From Tissierella sp032104385 (GTDB lineage: Bacteria; Bacillota; Clostridia; Tissierellales; Tissierellaceae), in contig NZ_DAMCHJ010000003.1 in NCBI RefSeq assembly GCF_032104385.1, positions 293,069 through 357,068 of the forward strand: a DNA stretch of 64,000 bases. Direction: 5' to 3'. A model generated the notes under the pieces. The model saw only the letters and a list, made by a program, of their open reading frames with translations, was not told where the DNA came from and did not search any database. This document shows, one piece after another, positions 44,649-54,155 of this stretch. The position numbers and the translations under genes are program-made. Position 1 is the first letter of the stretch. Each line of letters opens with the position of its first letter.

Positions 44649-45698
44649 TTAAAATCTTTTATTATTACCTTGAGTAACAGCACGTCTAAGCTGTCCGCAT
44701 GAAGCACTAATATCTCCACCCATCTCTCGCCTTATGGTAACAGCAATACCTCTATTACTTAAGATTCTTTGCACCCTTTCTATATTTTTCCTACTTGGCC
44801 TGTCCTTATTAAATTCTCGAATTGGATTTAATGGAATTAAGTTAATATGACATTTTAGTCCTTCAAGAATTTTAATCAATTCTTTTATATCTACATCTCT
44901 ATCGTTTACATTATCAATTAAAGTATATTCGAAAGTAATTCTTCTTTTAGTTCTTTCTGAGTAAAATCTACATGCCTTTATTAATTCGTCTATAGAATAT
45001 TTTTCAGCTATTGGCATGATTTTTTTTCTTTCAGCATCAAAGGGTGAATGTAATGATATGGACAATGTTATTGGTATGTTCTCATTAGCCAAATCATAAA
45101 TCCTAGGGACGACCCCACATGTTGACAAAGCAATGTTTCTAAGACTAATATTATGACCTTTTTCATCATGAATAATGTTGATAAATTTTATAGTATTATC
45201 ATAGTTATCTAATGGCTCTCCACTTCCCATTAATACTATATTAGAAATATCTTTTCCTAAATCCTTTTCCATCATATAAATTTGATTAACCATTTCTGCT
45301 GGGGTTAAATTTCTGATTAATCCCTCTTTAGTAGAAGCACAAAAGGAACATCCCATCTTACAGCCTACTTGAGTAGATATACAGGCAGTTAAGCCATGAT
45401 TATATTCCATAGCTACGGATTCAATAATATTCATATCATCTAATAAAAATAAATATTTTTTGGTATTATCAATTTTTGAAGCAAAAACTTTGTAAATATC
45501 TATTTTATTAACCTTTGTGTTATCAAGTAAATATTTTCTTAGGTTTTCAGGTAATACCTTTAAATTTTCAATATCTCCTTTTTTATTTCTATGAAAATAT
45601 GAGAATACTTGCTCTCCTCTAAAAGATTTTTCCTGTATTGAAACCATATATTCCTTTAATTCTTTTAAAGTTAAACTATTTAGTTCAATCTTATTCAA
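44649..45698 (-). CDS. rlmN: Dual-specificity rRNA/tRNA methyltransferase RlmN
   Basis: Radical SAM enzyme that methylates C2 of A2503 in 23S rRNA and A37 in some tRNAs. The 349 residues hold the cluster cysteines Cys113, Cys117 and Cys120 (GCKMGCSFC), GSGEPLDNYDN, and the C-terminal catalytic cysteine in DISASCGQLR. The start is TTG with GAGGTGATTAA upstream. Confidence 0.98.
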   Translation of the reverse strand: MNKIELNSLTLKELKEYMVSIQEKSFRGEQVFSYFHRNKKGDIENLKVLPENLRKYLLDNTKVNKIDIYKVFASKIDNTKKYLFLLDDMNIIESVAMEYNHGLTACISTQVGCKMGCSFCASTKEGLIRNLTPAEMVNQIYMMEKDLGKDISNIVLMGSGEPLDNYDNTIKFINIIHDEKGHNISLRNIALSTCGVVPRIYDLANENIPITLSISLHSPFDAERKKIMPIAEKYSIDELIKACRFYSERTKRRITFEYTLIDNVNDRDVDIKELIKILEGLKCHINLIPLNPIREFNKDRPSRKNIERVQRILSNRGIAVTIRREMGGDISASCGQLRRAVTQGNNKRF

Positions 45699-45754
45699 TT
45701 AATCACCTCAATGCTATCCTAATATATTATTATACATAATTATTAAAAATATAT

Positions 45755-47098
45755 CTATCTTTCTTTAATTATTTTTGCAATATAAAATCCATCGGTATTG
45801 TGAATATGAGGAAATAACTGGATATAACCATGTTTTAAAGTATCTATGTTATGTGAATTATATATCTTATCTTCAATATGGGCTAATTTAAAGTTTTTAT
45901 TTTCATCTAAAAATTTATTTATCATATTAATATTCTCGTCTTTTTCTATTGTACAAGTACTATAAATTAATATACCACCTATTTTTAAATAATCTTTTAC
46001 ATTGTTTAGAATAGTATATTGCAACTCCACCAGCTCAGCTATATCCTCTTCTTTTCTATTAATTTTTATATCAGGTTTTCTTCTAATTAAACCTAAACCA
46101 GAACAAGGAGCATCTAATAACAAATAGTCTGCCAAATTTACTAAAGAATCATCTCTTTTAGTTCCATCTGAGATGGAAGTTTCAATAATATTAATACCAA
46201 GTCGTTTTGCATTTTCTTCAATGAGTTTTAATTTATGTTCATAAATATCTTGACTTAAAATCCTTCCTTTATTGTTCATTATCTGTGCTAAATGGGTAGC
46301 CTTACCTCCTGGAGCACTACAACAATCAATAATCGTGCTTCCAGGTTTAGGATCCATAATTTGCCCTACTAAGGTACTACTCTCATCTTGAATAATAAAA
46401 TGCCCCATTTTAAATTCGGAAGTTTCAGTTATTCTAATAGGATTCTCTACAATCAGAGAATCATTAGCATACTTAGTATCTTTAACAGTAAATCCATAAT
46501 CTATTAGTTTTTCTCTTAGCTTTTTCTTGCTAGTCTTTAAAGTATTTACTCGTATATTCAACTGTGGAGATTTATTATTTTCTATGCACAGTTTTTCAGT
46601 AAATTCTTCACCAAATTCTTTTATCCATCTTTTCACCATCCATTTTGGATGAGAATATTTTATAGAGATATAGTCAATTTTATCTTTTGCTTCAACTTTC
46701 ATAAACTCATCTTTATTCCTACTAATATTTCTGAGCATTCCATTTACAAATCCTATAGTACCTTTATGTCCATGTTTTTTAGCTAAATTTACTGATTCAT
46801 TAACTGCTGCACTAATGGGTATTCTATCCATAAATATGATTTGATATATCCCTATTTTTAATATAATCAAAATAATGGGATGAATTTTCTTAAGTTTTAT
46901 TTTTGATGCCTTTGATATTATATAATCTAAGTATATATCATTTTCTAAAACACCATATACAATTTCTCTAATAAAGCTTTCTTCTTTATTGCTTAATTCT
47001 TCATCTAAGTTGCTATTTATAGCTATATTAGAAAAAGCTCCATTATTAAAAATATCATTTAATATATTTAATGCTATTTCTCTACCAGATAATTCCAT
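45755..47098 (-). CDS. rsmB: 16S rRNA (cytosine967-C5)-methyltransferase RsmB
   Basis: Methylates C967 of 16S rRNA. The 447-residue protein has an N-terminal NusB-like RNA-binding domain (ALNILNDIFNNGAFSNIAIN) and a Rossmann methyltransferase domain with CSAPGGKATHLAQ, LLDAPCSGLGLIRRKPD and STCTIEKDEN. It starts at ATG with AGAGGTG upstream. It lies behind the zinc-peptidase terminator and leads the rsmB-rlmN-prpC-prkC-rsgA-rpe cluster. Confidence 0.97.
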   Translation of the reverse strand: MELSGREIALNILNDIFNNGAFSNIAINSNLDEELSNKEESFIREIVYGVLENDIYLDYIISKASKIKLKKIHPIILIILKIGIYQIIFMDRIPISAAVNESVNLAKKHGHKGTIGFVNGMLRNISRNKDEFMKVEAKDKIDYISIKYSHPKWMVKRWIKEFGEEFTEKLCIENNKSPQLNIRVNTLKTSKKKLREKLIDYGFTVKDTKYANDSLIVENPIRITETSEFKMGHFIIQDESSTLVGQIMDPKPGSTIIDCCSAPGGKATHLAQIMNNKGRILSQDIYEHKLKLIEENAKRLGINIIETSISDGTKRDDSLVNLADYLLLDAPCSGLGLIRRKPDIKINRKEEDIAELVELQYTILNNVKDYLKIGGILIYSTCTIEKDENINMINKFLDENKNFKLAHIEDKIYNSHNIDTLKHGYIQLFPHIHNTDGFYIAKIIKER

Positions 47099-47130
47099 CT
47101 TTACACCTCTATAATTTATATTGATATTTA

Positions 47131-47153
47131 AAAAAAGGGGGAATTATCCCCCT
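47131..47153 (-). terminator. Intrinsic terminator of the priA-def-fmt-peptidase unit
   Basis: A GC stem (AGGGGG against CCCCCT) with a 6-base loop, followed by seven T residues on the minus strand. It begins five bases after the zinc-peptidase stop. Confidence 0.9.
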
Positions 47154-47158
47154 AAACT

Positions 47159-47857
47159 TTAATCTCTTCTTCTATTTGTTATTGCTAATAATCTAAGAAG
47201 TTCTCCAATAGCTACTAATGTAGCAGCTACATAGGTTAATGCAGCAGCTTTTAATACTTCTTTTGCTGGTTTTATGTTATCCCTTGTCATAATTCCATTT
47301 TCTAATTGAACAAGAGCCCTTCTACTCGCATTAAATTCTACAGGTAATGTTACTACTTGAAATAGCACCACAGATAAAAACAAAGCAATTCCAAGCTCAA
47401 TAAAAAATGGAGATATTGCAAAACCAATAAAGATAAAAATCCATACAAGTCTTGAGCCAATACTTGCAATTGGAGCTATATTATTTCTAAGAATTAATGG
47501 AAAATATCCCTCTGCGTGCTGAATAGCATGCCCCACCTCATGGGCTGCTACACTCATGGAAGCAATACTACTTCCTCCATAGATAGAATTAGATAATCTT
47601 ACAACTTTAGTTCTAGGATCATAATGATCTGTTAATTTTCCTCCTACTTGCTCAATTCTGACATCATAAAGACCATTTCTATCTAAAATCATTCTTGCAA
47701 TTTGAGCACCAGTATAACCTGTACCACTAGAAACCCTTGAATATTTATTAAAGGCAGAACTAATTTTAAGCTGGGCATAAGAAGCAAATAACATAGCTGG
47801 AAGTACGAATATTATCCATGAACTATAGTATCCACCACCATAATAATTTCCAAACAT
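47159..47857 (-). CDS. Membrane zinc metallopeptidase, YugP family
   Basis: A 232-residue membrane protein with an N-terminal hydrophobic helix, the zinc motif HEVGH at 106-110 (AAHEVGHAIQHAEGY), and three further hydrophobic helices. It belongs to the YugP (Zn_peptidase_2) family. Its substrate is unknown. It starts at ATG with AAAGGGG upstream, is placed between fmt and rsmB, and is common there in Clostridia. Confidence 0.93.
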   Translation of the reverse strand: MFGNYYGGGYYSSWIIFVLPAMLFASYAQLKISSAFNKYSRVSSGTGYTGAQIARMILDRNGLYDVRIEQVGGKLTDHYDPRTKVVRLSNSIYGGSSIASMSVAAHEVGHAIQHAEGYFPLILRNNIAPIASIGSRLVWIFIFIGFAISPFFIELGIALFLSVVLFQVVTLPVEFNASRRALVQLENGIMTRDNIKPAKEVLKAAALTYVAATLVAIGELLRLLAITNRRRD

Positions 47858-47876
47858 TCTATTACCCCTTTCCTAT

Positions 47877-48806
47877 CTAATTTAATATAATACCTTTTTC
47901 TATAGAGTTTCCTCTTAAATACTCTTCCACTTTTAATTTCTTTTTACCTGGAAATTGAATTTCCTCAATAACAACAATTTTATCCTGGGCATTTACATAC
48001 ATACCCTTATTATCAACTTTTACTATCTCACCATTGGAGCCTTCTTTGACTTTACCACTTAAACTTGCTTTGTGTATTTTTACAATTTCATCCTTATACT
48101 GTGAATATGCAGAAGGCCATGGTTTCAATCCTTTAATTAGATTTATGATATTCTCTCCTTTATCATTCCAATTTATTCTCCCCATACCTTTATCTAACAT
48201 ATGGGCATATGTTGATAAACTATGATTTTGAGGAATTTTATTTAATTCTCCATTTCTAATACCTTCTAAAGCTCCAATTATTAACTTTCCTCCTAGTTCA
48301 GAAAGCTTATCATGTATGCTAGAGGCATCATCATCTCGGTTAATAGGAATTGATTTCCACAATAGCATATCTCCAGAATCTAATCCTTCTTCCATTTCCA
48401 TAATAGTTACTCCTGTTTCCTCTTCACCATTTATAATAACCCAATTTATAGGAGCCGCCCCCCTATATTTAGGTAATAATGATGCATGAACATTATAACA
48501 TCCATATTTAGGTATTTCTAAAATATCTTTTTTCAGTATTTGTCCATAAGCAACAACAACAATAAAATCTGGATTTATTGACTTAATTCTATTAATAGTT
48601 TCTATATCATTAATTGAATCTGGTTGATAAACTTCTAGTCCTAATTCCAACGCCTTTTCTTTCACTGGAGTATACTGAAGCTTTTTCCCCCTCCCCTTAG
48701 GCTTATCCTTTTGAGTTATAACTAATTCTATAGAATATCCCTTTGAATATAAAGATTTAAGTGTTGGAACAGCAAAATCAGGAGTACCCATAAATACTAT
48801 CTTCAT
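47877..48806 (-). CDS. fmt: Methionyl-tRNA formyltransferase
   Basis: Formylates initiator Met-tRNA. The 309-residue protein starts MKIVFMGTPDFAVPTLKSL, has the formyl-folate-binding segment HASLLPKYRGAAPINW, and a C-terminal OB-like domain. The ATG at 48806 is chosen, with GAGG six bases upstream inside the end of def; the earlier in-frame GTG lies before that site. def and fmt are a classical pair. Confidence 0.98.
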   Translation of the reverse strand: MKIVFMGTPDFAVPTLKSLYSKGYSIELVITQKDKPKGRGKKLQYTPVKEKALELGLEVYQPDSINDIETINRIKSINPDFIVVVAYGQILKKDILEIPKYGCYNVHASLLPKYRGAAPINWVIINGEEETGVTIMEMEEGLDSGDMLLWKSIPINRDDDASSIHDKLSELGGKLIIGALEGIRNGELNKIPQNHSLSTYAHMLDKGMGRINWNDKGENIINLIKGLKPWPSAYSQYKDEIVKIHKASLSGKVKEGSNGEIVKVDNKGMYVNAQDKIVVIEEIQFPGKKKLKVEEYLRGNSIEKGIILN

Positions 48807-48807
48807 A

Positions 48808-49287
48808 TTACACCTCATCACTTAAATTTTCTTCCCCTATTTCTACTTCTTCAATTATTTTATCTATATATAATATGCCTTCTAAATGATCTATTTCATG
48901 ACAAATAGCTCTTGCTAATAGTCCTGTTCCCTCTAATACCTTCTTATTTCCATTTTCATCTAGATATTTCACCTTAACCCATTCCGGTCTACTCACTGTA
49001 CCAGAACGATTAGGCACAGATAAACATCCTTCTATATCTATCTCTTCACCTTTCATCTCAGTTATAACTGGATTTATCAATTTAATTGAACCTTCACCTA
49101 CGTCTATTACTACAGCACGTCTAAGGACTCCTACTTGGGGAGCAGCTAATCCAACACCTTCCGCCTCCTTCATAGTATCTATCATATCATCTAAAAGAAT
49201 TTTTATTCTATCTGTGACTTCTGTTATTTCCTTTGACTTTTTTCTTAAAATCGGATCATCAGATAGTCTTATTTCACGTAATGCCAT
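48808..49287 (-). CDS. def: Peptide deformylase
   Basis: Removes the formyl group from nascent proteins. The 159 residues contain the three motifs GVGLAAPQ (44-51), EGCLS (86-90) and the metal-binding HEIDH (130-134). It starts at ATG with AGGAGG upstream. It immediately precedes fmt. Confidence 0.98.
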   Translation of the reverse strand: MALREIRLSDDPILRKKSKEITEVTDRIKILLDDMIDTMKEAEGVGLAAPQVGVLRRAVVIDVGEGSIKLINPVITEMKGEEIDIEGCLSVPNRSGTVSRPEWVKVKYLDENGNKKVLEGTGLLARAICHEIDHLEGILYIDKIIEEVEIGEENLSDEV

Positions 49288-49298
49288 GTTTATTCCTC

Positions 49299-51770
49299 CT
49301 ATAGTATCGAATTTGGGTCAATGTCAATGCTAAATTTCACATCGTCTATTTTTAATTTATATTCATTATTTATACATACCCTTTTAACCAAAGATTTTAA
49401 ACTATTTATATTTTCTTTTTTGGATTTAATAATTATCTGCCATCTGAAATTATTTTTAATCTTTTCCAAAGGTGCTGGATAAGGTCCAATAATATAATTA
49501 TTTATAGTTTCTTTATGAATCCATTTTGTTTCTTTAACAAATAAATTATATACTTCTGTTGCTATAGATGCAACCTTATTATTATCTTCTCCATATATAA
49601 GCAAGCTAATAAGGTCTAAAAATGGCGGATATAAAAACTCCTTTCTTAAAGCAATTTCTGTATTATAAAAACTTTTATAATCATGCTCTTTAGAAAATTT
49701 AATACTATAATGATCTGGATTATAAGTTTGAAGTATAACCTTTCCGTTAGAATCTCCTCTTCCCGCTCTTCCTGCTACCTGAGTAACCAATTGAAAAGCA
49801 CGTTCCGGAGATCTAAAGTCTGGTAAATTTAAAGTAGTATCAGCCGCTATTATACCAACTAGAGTTACATTTTCAAAGTCCAAACCCTTTGAAATCATTT
49901 GTGTACCAATTAATATATCTATTTTCCCTTTTTTCATATCTTCCAAAATAGATTCATGACTTCCTTTTCCAGTTGTAGTATCCATATCCATTCTAACTAT
50001 TCTAGCTTGTGGAAATAACTCTTTTACAAATTCTTCTACTTTCTCAGTACCTATACCAAAATATTTAATATAATTAGATTTGCATACAGGACAAATATTG
50101 GGAGGGGCTATAGCCAAACCGCAATAATGGCATCTTAATTTATTCATATTTCTATGATATGTCATGGATATATCACAATTATTACATTTTACTACATATC
50201 CACAATTTCTACAGGATACAAAAGTAGAAAATCCTCTTCTATTTAAAAATAATATGGTCTGCTTTCCGTTATTCAAGTTTTCATTTATAGATTCATATAA
50301 TTCTTTACTAAATATAGATTTATTTCCATTACTTAGTTCTTCTCGCATATCCACTACTGTTACTTCTGGTAATGAATACTGATTTATTCTTTCCTGTAAT
50401 TCCAATAATTTAAAGTCTCCATTCAGACTATTATAGTAGGTTTCCAAGGAAGGTGTGGCAGAACCCATAATTAAAAATGCTTTTTCAATATCTACCCTTT
50501 TAGCTGCAACTTCAATGGTATTATACTTTGGATTTTGAGATGATTTATATGTTGACTCATGTTCTTCATCAATAATTATAATTCCAAGATTTTGAAAGGG
50601 TGCAAATACAGCTGATCTAGCGCCTACAACAATTTTTACTTTACCTTCTTTTATTCTTCTCCACTCATCAAACCTTTCTCCATAGGATAATTTGCTATGA
50701 AGTACTGCAACTAAATCCCCAAACCTACCAACAAATCTATCAATTGTTTGAGGGGTAAGGGATATTTCTGGAACTAGAATAATAGCTTCTTTACCTTTTT
50801 TTATTATCTCTTCAACAAGTTGCAAGTATATTTCCGTTTTCCCACTTCCTGTTACTCCATGGATTAAAAATTTATTGCTACTATCCCCACCATTAAATGA
50901 GCTTACAATCCCCTCAAAAACTTTTCTTTGAGCAGTAGATAGATTATGTTTCCTATAATCTTTTATATCTTTTTTTATCGGATTTCTATTAACTTCTTTT
51001 TCATATATCTCTAAAAGTCCTTTTTTTTCTAGGACTCTTATTGTAGATAATGTAGTATTCGTTGATTTTGAAAGTTCTTTAAAAGATATATCTTCTACAT
51101 CAAAAAGAAATTCTATTATTTCTCTCTGTTTCACTGCTCTTTTCCCAACTTTTTCATGCATCTCTTCTAAGGAAAAAGCTTTATTTAATAGCTTAACCCA
51201 TTTCTCCATCTTTTTATCTACTTTTGTTTTAATATCTATAGTAGTCTCTATAATTCCTTTATTTTCTAAAGAGTTTAACCATCTATTAATATTAGAAATT
51301 TTCAAATCTTTCTTTAAATCTTCTAACAAAACTTTACCCTTAATATTTAAATAAGAAAGTATATTTAATTCATCTTTATCTATGTCTTTCATATTACTAT
51401 TTTCGATTATTTCAACAAAGGTATTTACTTCCTTAAAATCTCCTGGAGGCAATACTGGCTGGAAAGTATCTATATAAGATGATAAATAATATTCCTTCAT
51501 CCAAATACTTAAATCTATTAATTCTTTTGAAATCAAAGGCTTATCATCTAAAACATCAATTACTTTTTTTAACTTATACCCTCTATCCCAAGTATCAATA
51601 ATATTAACTACAATTCCCTTTATTAATTTATTGCCTTTTCCAAAGGGAATTATTACCCTCATTCCTTCTTTTACAATATCTTTTAGCTCATCATCAAGAA
51701 TATATGTATATAGCTTATCCACCTGTGTTGCTCTATTATTTACTATAATTTCTGCATATTTTATACTCAA
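49299..51770 (-). CDS. priA: Primosomal protein N' (replication restart helicase PriA)
   Basis: Restarts stalled replication forks. About 823 residues: an N-terminal 3' DNA-binding domain (YAEIIVNNRATQVDKLYTYI), Walker A GVTGSGKT, DEEH box, an eight-cysteine zinc region (CRNCGYVVKCNNC through CHYCG and CPVC), and the helicase motif VAGRAGRG. The TTG at 51770 is preferred because AAAGG lies nine bases upstream; an ATG at 51779 abuts that site and is the alternative. It is separated from coaBC by a terminator. Confidence 0.97.
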   Translation of the reverse strand: MSIKYAEIIVNNRATQVDKLYTYILDDELKDIVKEGMRVIIPFGKGNKLIKGIVVNIIDTWDRGYKLKKVIDVLDDKPLISKELIDLSIWMKEYYLSSYIDTFQPVLPPGDFKEVNTFVEIIENSNMKDIDKDELNILSYLNIKGKVLLEDLKKDLKISNINRWLNSLENKGIIETTIDIKTKVDKKMEKWVKLLNKAFSLEEMHEKVGKRAVKQREIIEFLFDVEDISFKELSKSTNTTLSTIRVLEKKGLLEIYEKEVNRNPIKKDIKDYRKHNLSTAQRKVFEGIVSSFNGGDSSNKFLIHGVTGSGKTEIYLQLVEEIIKKGKEAIILVPEISLTPQTIDRFVGRFGDLVAVLHSKLSYGERFDEWRRIKEGKVKIVVGARSAVFAPFQNLGIIIIDEEHESTYKSSQNPKYNTIEVAAKRVDIEKAFLIMGSATPSLETYYNSLNGDFKLLELQERINQYSLPEVTVVDMREELSNGNKSIFSKELYESINENLNNGKQTILFLNRRGFSTFVSCRNCGYVVKCNNCDISMTYHRNMNKLRCHYCGLAIAPPNICPVCKSNYIKYFGIGTEKVEEFVKELFPQARIVRMDMDTTTGKGSHESILEDMKKGKIDILIGTQMISKGLDFENVTLVGIIAADTTLNLPDFRSPERAFQLVTQVAGRAGRGDSNGKVILQTYNPDHYSIKFSKEHDYKSFYNTEIALRKEFLYPPFLDLISLLIYGEDNNKVASIATEVYNLFVKETKWIHKETINNYIIGPYPAPLEKIKNNFRWQIIIKSKKENINSLKSLVKRVCINNEYKLKIDDVKFSIDIDPNSIL

Positions 51771-51797
51771 GTAAATCATCCTTTTATATGTGAAAAT

Positions 51798-51827
51798 TAA
51801 AAGCTAGATAGTCTAATCTAGCTTTTA
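51798..51827 (-). terminator. Intrinsic terminator of coaBC
   Basis: A 12-base stem (TAAAAGCTAGAT against ATCTAGCTTTTA) with a 6-base loop, followed by TTTTC on the minus strand. The coaBC stop codon lies inside the stem. It would end the yicC-remA-gmk-rpoZ-coaBC unit before priA. Confidence 0.8.
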
Positions 51828-53026
51828 TTATCTAATATAGATTTTACCCTATCCAATATAACCTTTGCAACTTCTCTTTTATTCATCATAGGATAAGTAT
51901 TTTTATTTCCTTCTTTATCAATTATAGTTACAATATTAGTATCAGAATTAAATCCTGCTCCCTCTTTTGTTACGTCATTTGCAACTATAAAATCAAGATT
52001 TTTCTTTTTCAGCTTTTCCATTGCATATTCATCTAAATTATTAGTTTCAGCTGCAAATCCAACCATAACTTGATTCTTCTTTTGCTCACCAAAATGAGCA
52101 GCTATATCTGGATTTTTTACATATTTAATGATTAATTCATCTTCTTCATTTTCTTTTTTCTTTATTTTAGTAGAACTTACGGTTTCAGGCCTATAGTCAA
52201 CAGGTGCCGCAGATTTTATAAGTACATCACAGGAATCAAAATACTTATCAACTGCATTTAACATATCCTCAGTAGTTTTTACTTTAATTAATTCTACTCC
52301 ACTAGGTGGAGTAATTGATGTTGGTCCAGAAATCAGTACAACTTCTGCACCTCTAGTCACTGCCTCTTTAGCTATACTATAGCCCATCTTTCCACTTGAA
52401 TGATTAGTCATATACCTAACTGGATCTAAGGGTTCCATAGTTGGACCTGCTGTTATAACTATTTTTTTTCCAAATAAGTCCTTTTTTACAAAACTATCAA
52501 CAATATATTCTACAATATCTACTGGCTCTGCCATTTTCCCCTCACCATAGTCCCCACAGGCAAGCATTCCTACTGCTGGCTGAATAAATTTATATCCTAA
52601 TTTTTTTAATTTTTCCATATTATCCTTTACTATAGGATTTTGATACATCTTAGTATTCATAGCAGGTGCAAATACTATCTTAGCTGTAGATGCCATTACC
52701 ACTGTAGTTAAAAGATTGTCAGCTATACCATTTGCAATTTTCCCAATGGTATTTGCAGTAGCTGGAGCAATTAAAATAATATCTGCTTTTTGTGCAAGTG
52801 ATATATGCTCTACATCATAGTTTGTAATTTCACTGAACATCTCTCTATGAACTACATTTCCCGACATAGTTTGGAATGTCAAAGGAGTAACAAATTCAGC
52901 AGCTCCTTCTGTCATTATAACTTCTACATTGGCATGAAGTTTCTTCAATCTACTTACTATATCAGCAGCTTTATATACCGCAATCCCACCTGTAACTCCA
53001 AGGATTATGGTTTTATCCTTCAACAT
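51818..53026 (-). CDS. coaBC: Bifunctional phosphopantothenoylcysteine decarboxylase/synthase
   Basis: Two consecutive steps of coenzyme A synthesis. The 402-residue fusion has an N-terminal flavin-dependent CoaC domain (TGGIAVYKAADIVSRL, PAMNTKMYQNP) and a C-terminal CTP-dependent CoaB domain (ITAGPTMEPLDPVRYMTN, SSGKMGYSIA). It starts at ATG with GAGGTG upstream. It follows rpoZ by 11 bases. Confidence 0.97.
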   Translation of the reverse strand: MLKDKTIILGVTGGIAVYKAADIVSRLKKLHANVEVIMTEGAAEFVTPLTFQTMSGNVVHREMFSEITNYDVEHISLAQKADIILIAPATANTIGKIANGIADNLLTTVVMASTAKIVFAPAMNTKMYQNPIVKDNMEKLKKLGYKFIQPAVGMLACGDYGEGKMAEPVDIVEYIVDSFVKKDLFGKKIVITAGPTMEPLDPVRYMTNHSSGKMGYSIAKEAVTRGAEVVLISGPTSITPPSGVELIKVKTTEDMLNAVDKYFDSCDVLIKSAAPVDYRPETVSSTKIKKKENEEDELIIKYVKNPDIAAHFGEQKKNQVMVGFAAETNNLDEYAMEKLKKKNLDFIVANDVTKEGAGFNSDTNIVTIIDKEGNKNTYPMMNKREVAKVILDRVKSILDNKS

Positions 53027-53037
53027 ATAATCACCTC

Positions 53038-53247
53038 TTATTTTATACTATTTATAGGTGGTCTAGTATAAGTTATTTCGCCTTCTATAACTTCTTGTAA
53101 AGCAATACTAACTGGTTTTTTAGAAGAAGTTTCAACTAACGGTTCTGCACCTTCAATAATTTTTCTAGCTCTCTTAGCTGTAAGCATAACTAAAGTATAT
53201 CTACTATCTCCTCTTTTGGCTAATTCGTTAAAAGATGGATTTAACAT
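53038..53247 (-). CDS. rpoZ: RNA polymerase omega subunit
   Basis: A 69-residue small RNA polymerase subunit that aids assembly. The family signature SRYTLVMLTAKRARKI is visible, followed by the KKPVSIALQEVIEGEI block. It starts at ATG with AAAGGAG upstream, one base after gmk. It lies between gmk and coaBC as expected. Confidence 0.96.
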   Translation of the reverse strand: MLNPSFNELAKRGDSRYTLVMLTAKRARKIIEGAEPLVETSSKKPVSIALQEVIEGEITYTRPPINSIK

Positions 53248-53248
53248 A

Positions 53249-53863
53249 TTATCTTACTCCTTTCGAAATAATTTTATCTGTTATATTAGAATTCCTCTTT
53301 ACTTTTAATCTCTCTGCTTTTATTATTGTTTCAACATCAGATACAGCATCTTGGATTTTATCATTTATAACAAAATAATCATATTCTTCTATAAAATTTA
53401 GCTCTTTAAAAGCATTTTCAAATCTTCTGTTTATATCTTCTTCTGATTCTGTCCCTCTTTTTACTATTCTATCCCTTAATTCTTCCATTGTTGGAGGCAA
53501 AATAAATACTAATACTGCTTCAGAATAGTTTTTCTTAACTTGCAAAGCGCCTTGAACATCAATTTCAAGTAAAACAGTTTCACCATTATCTATCTTATCT
53601 ACAACAAAATCTCTAGGAGTTCCATAGTAATTAGTGTGTACATATGCATATTCTAAAAATTCACCATTTTCAATCTTTCTATTAAACTCTTCTCTATCTA
53701 TAAAAAAATAATTAGTTCCATCTACTTCTCCAACTCTAGGTTTTCTCGTAGTTGCAGAAATAGAGTATAATATATCCTCATTCCTTTCTAACACTTCCTT
53801 ACATACAGTTCCCTTTCCAGTGCCAGCAGGACCTGAAATAATAAGTAAAAATCCCTTTGACAT
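53249..53863 (-). CDS. gmk: Guanylate kinase
   Basis: Phosphorylates GMP to GDP. The 204-residue protein has the P-loop GPAGTGKG at 11-18, the GMP-binding block SATTRKPRVGEVDGTNY and EIDVQGALQVK. The ATG at 53863 is the family start (MSKGFLLIISG); an in-frame TTG at 53875 overlaps the ribosome site. It is coupled with remA upstream and rpoZ downstream. Confidence 0.98.
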   Translation of the reverse strand: MSKGFLLIISGPAGTGKGTVCKEVLERNEDILYSISATTRKPRVGEVDGTNYFFIDREEFNRKIENGEFLEYAYVHTNYYGTPRDFVVDKIDNGETVLLEIDVQGALQVKKNYSEAVLVFILPPTMEELRDRIVKRGTESEEDINRRFENAFKELNFIEEYDYFVINDKIQDAVSDVETIIKAERLKVKRNSNITDKIISKGVR

Positions 53864-53884
53864 ATTTATCACCAACCTTTTATA

Positions 53885-54142
53885 TTAATCTGCATTTTCC
53901 TCTTTATCATGAAATCGATTAGCAACTGTTTCTGGCTGAACAGGTGTTAAAATAACATGTTGACTATCTGTAATTATAACTGCCCTAGTTCTTCTACCGT
54001 AGGTAGCATCTATTAAAAGGCCTTTATCTCTTGCTTCCTGAATCAATCTTTTGATAGGTGCTGACTCTGAACTAACCACAGCTATTATTCTATTGGCTGA
54101 AACAATATTACCAAAACCAATATTAATTAGTTTTATTGACAT
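53885..54142 (-). CDS. remA: RemA family regulatory protein (DUF370)
   Basis: A 85-residue DNA-binding protein that in B. subtilis activates matrix and osmoprotection genes. The conserved block INIGFGNIVSANRIIAVVSS and GRRTRAVIITDSQHVILTP is clear. It starts at ATG with AGGAGG upstream. It lies between yicC and gmk, the conserved Firmicutes position. Confidence 0.96.
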   Translation of the reverse strand: MSIKLINIGFGNIVSANRIIAVVSSESAPIKRLIQEARDKGLLIDATYGRRTRAVIITDSQHVILTPVQPETVANRFHDKEENAD

Positions 54143-54155
54143 CTTTTCCTCCTAA

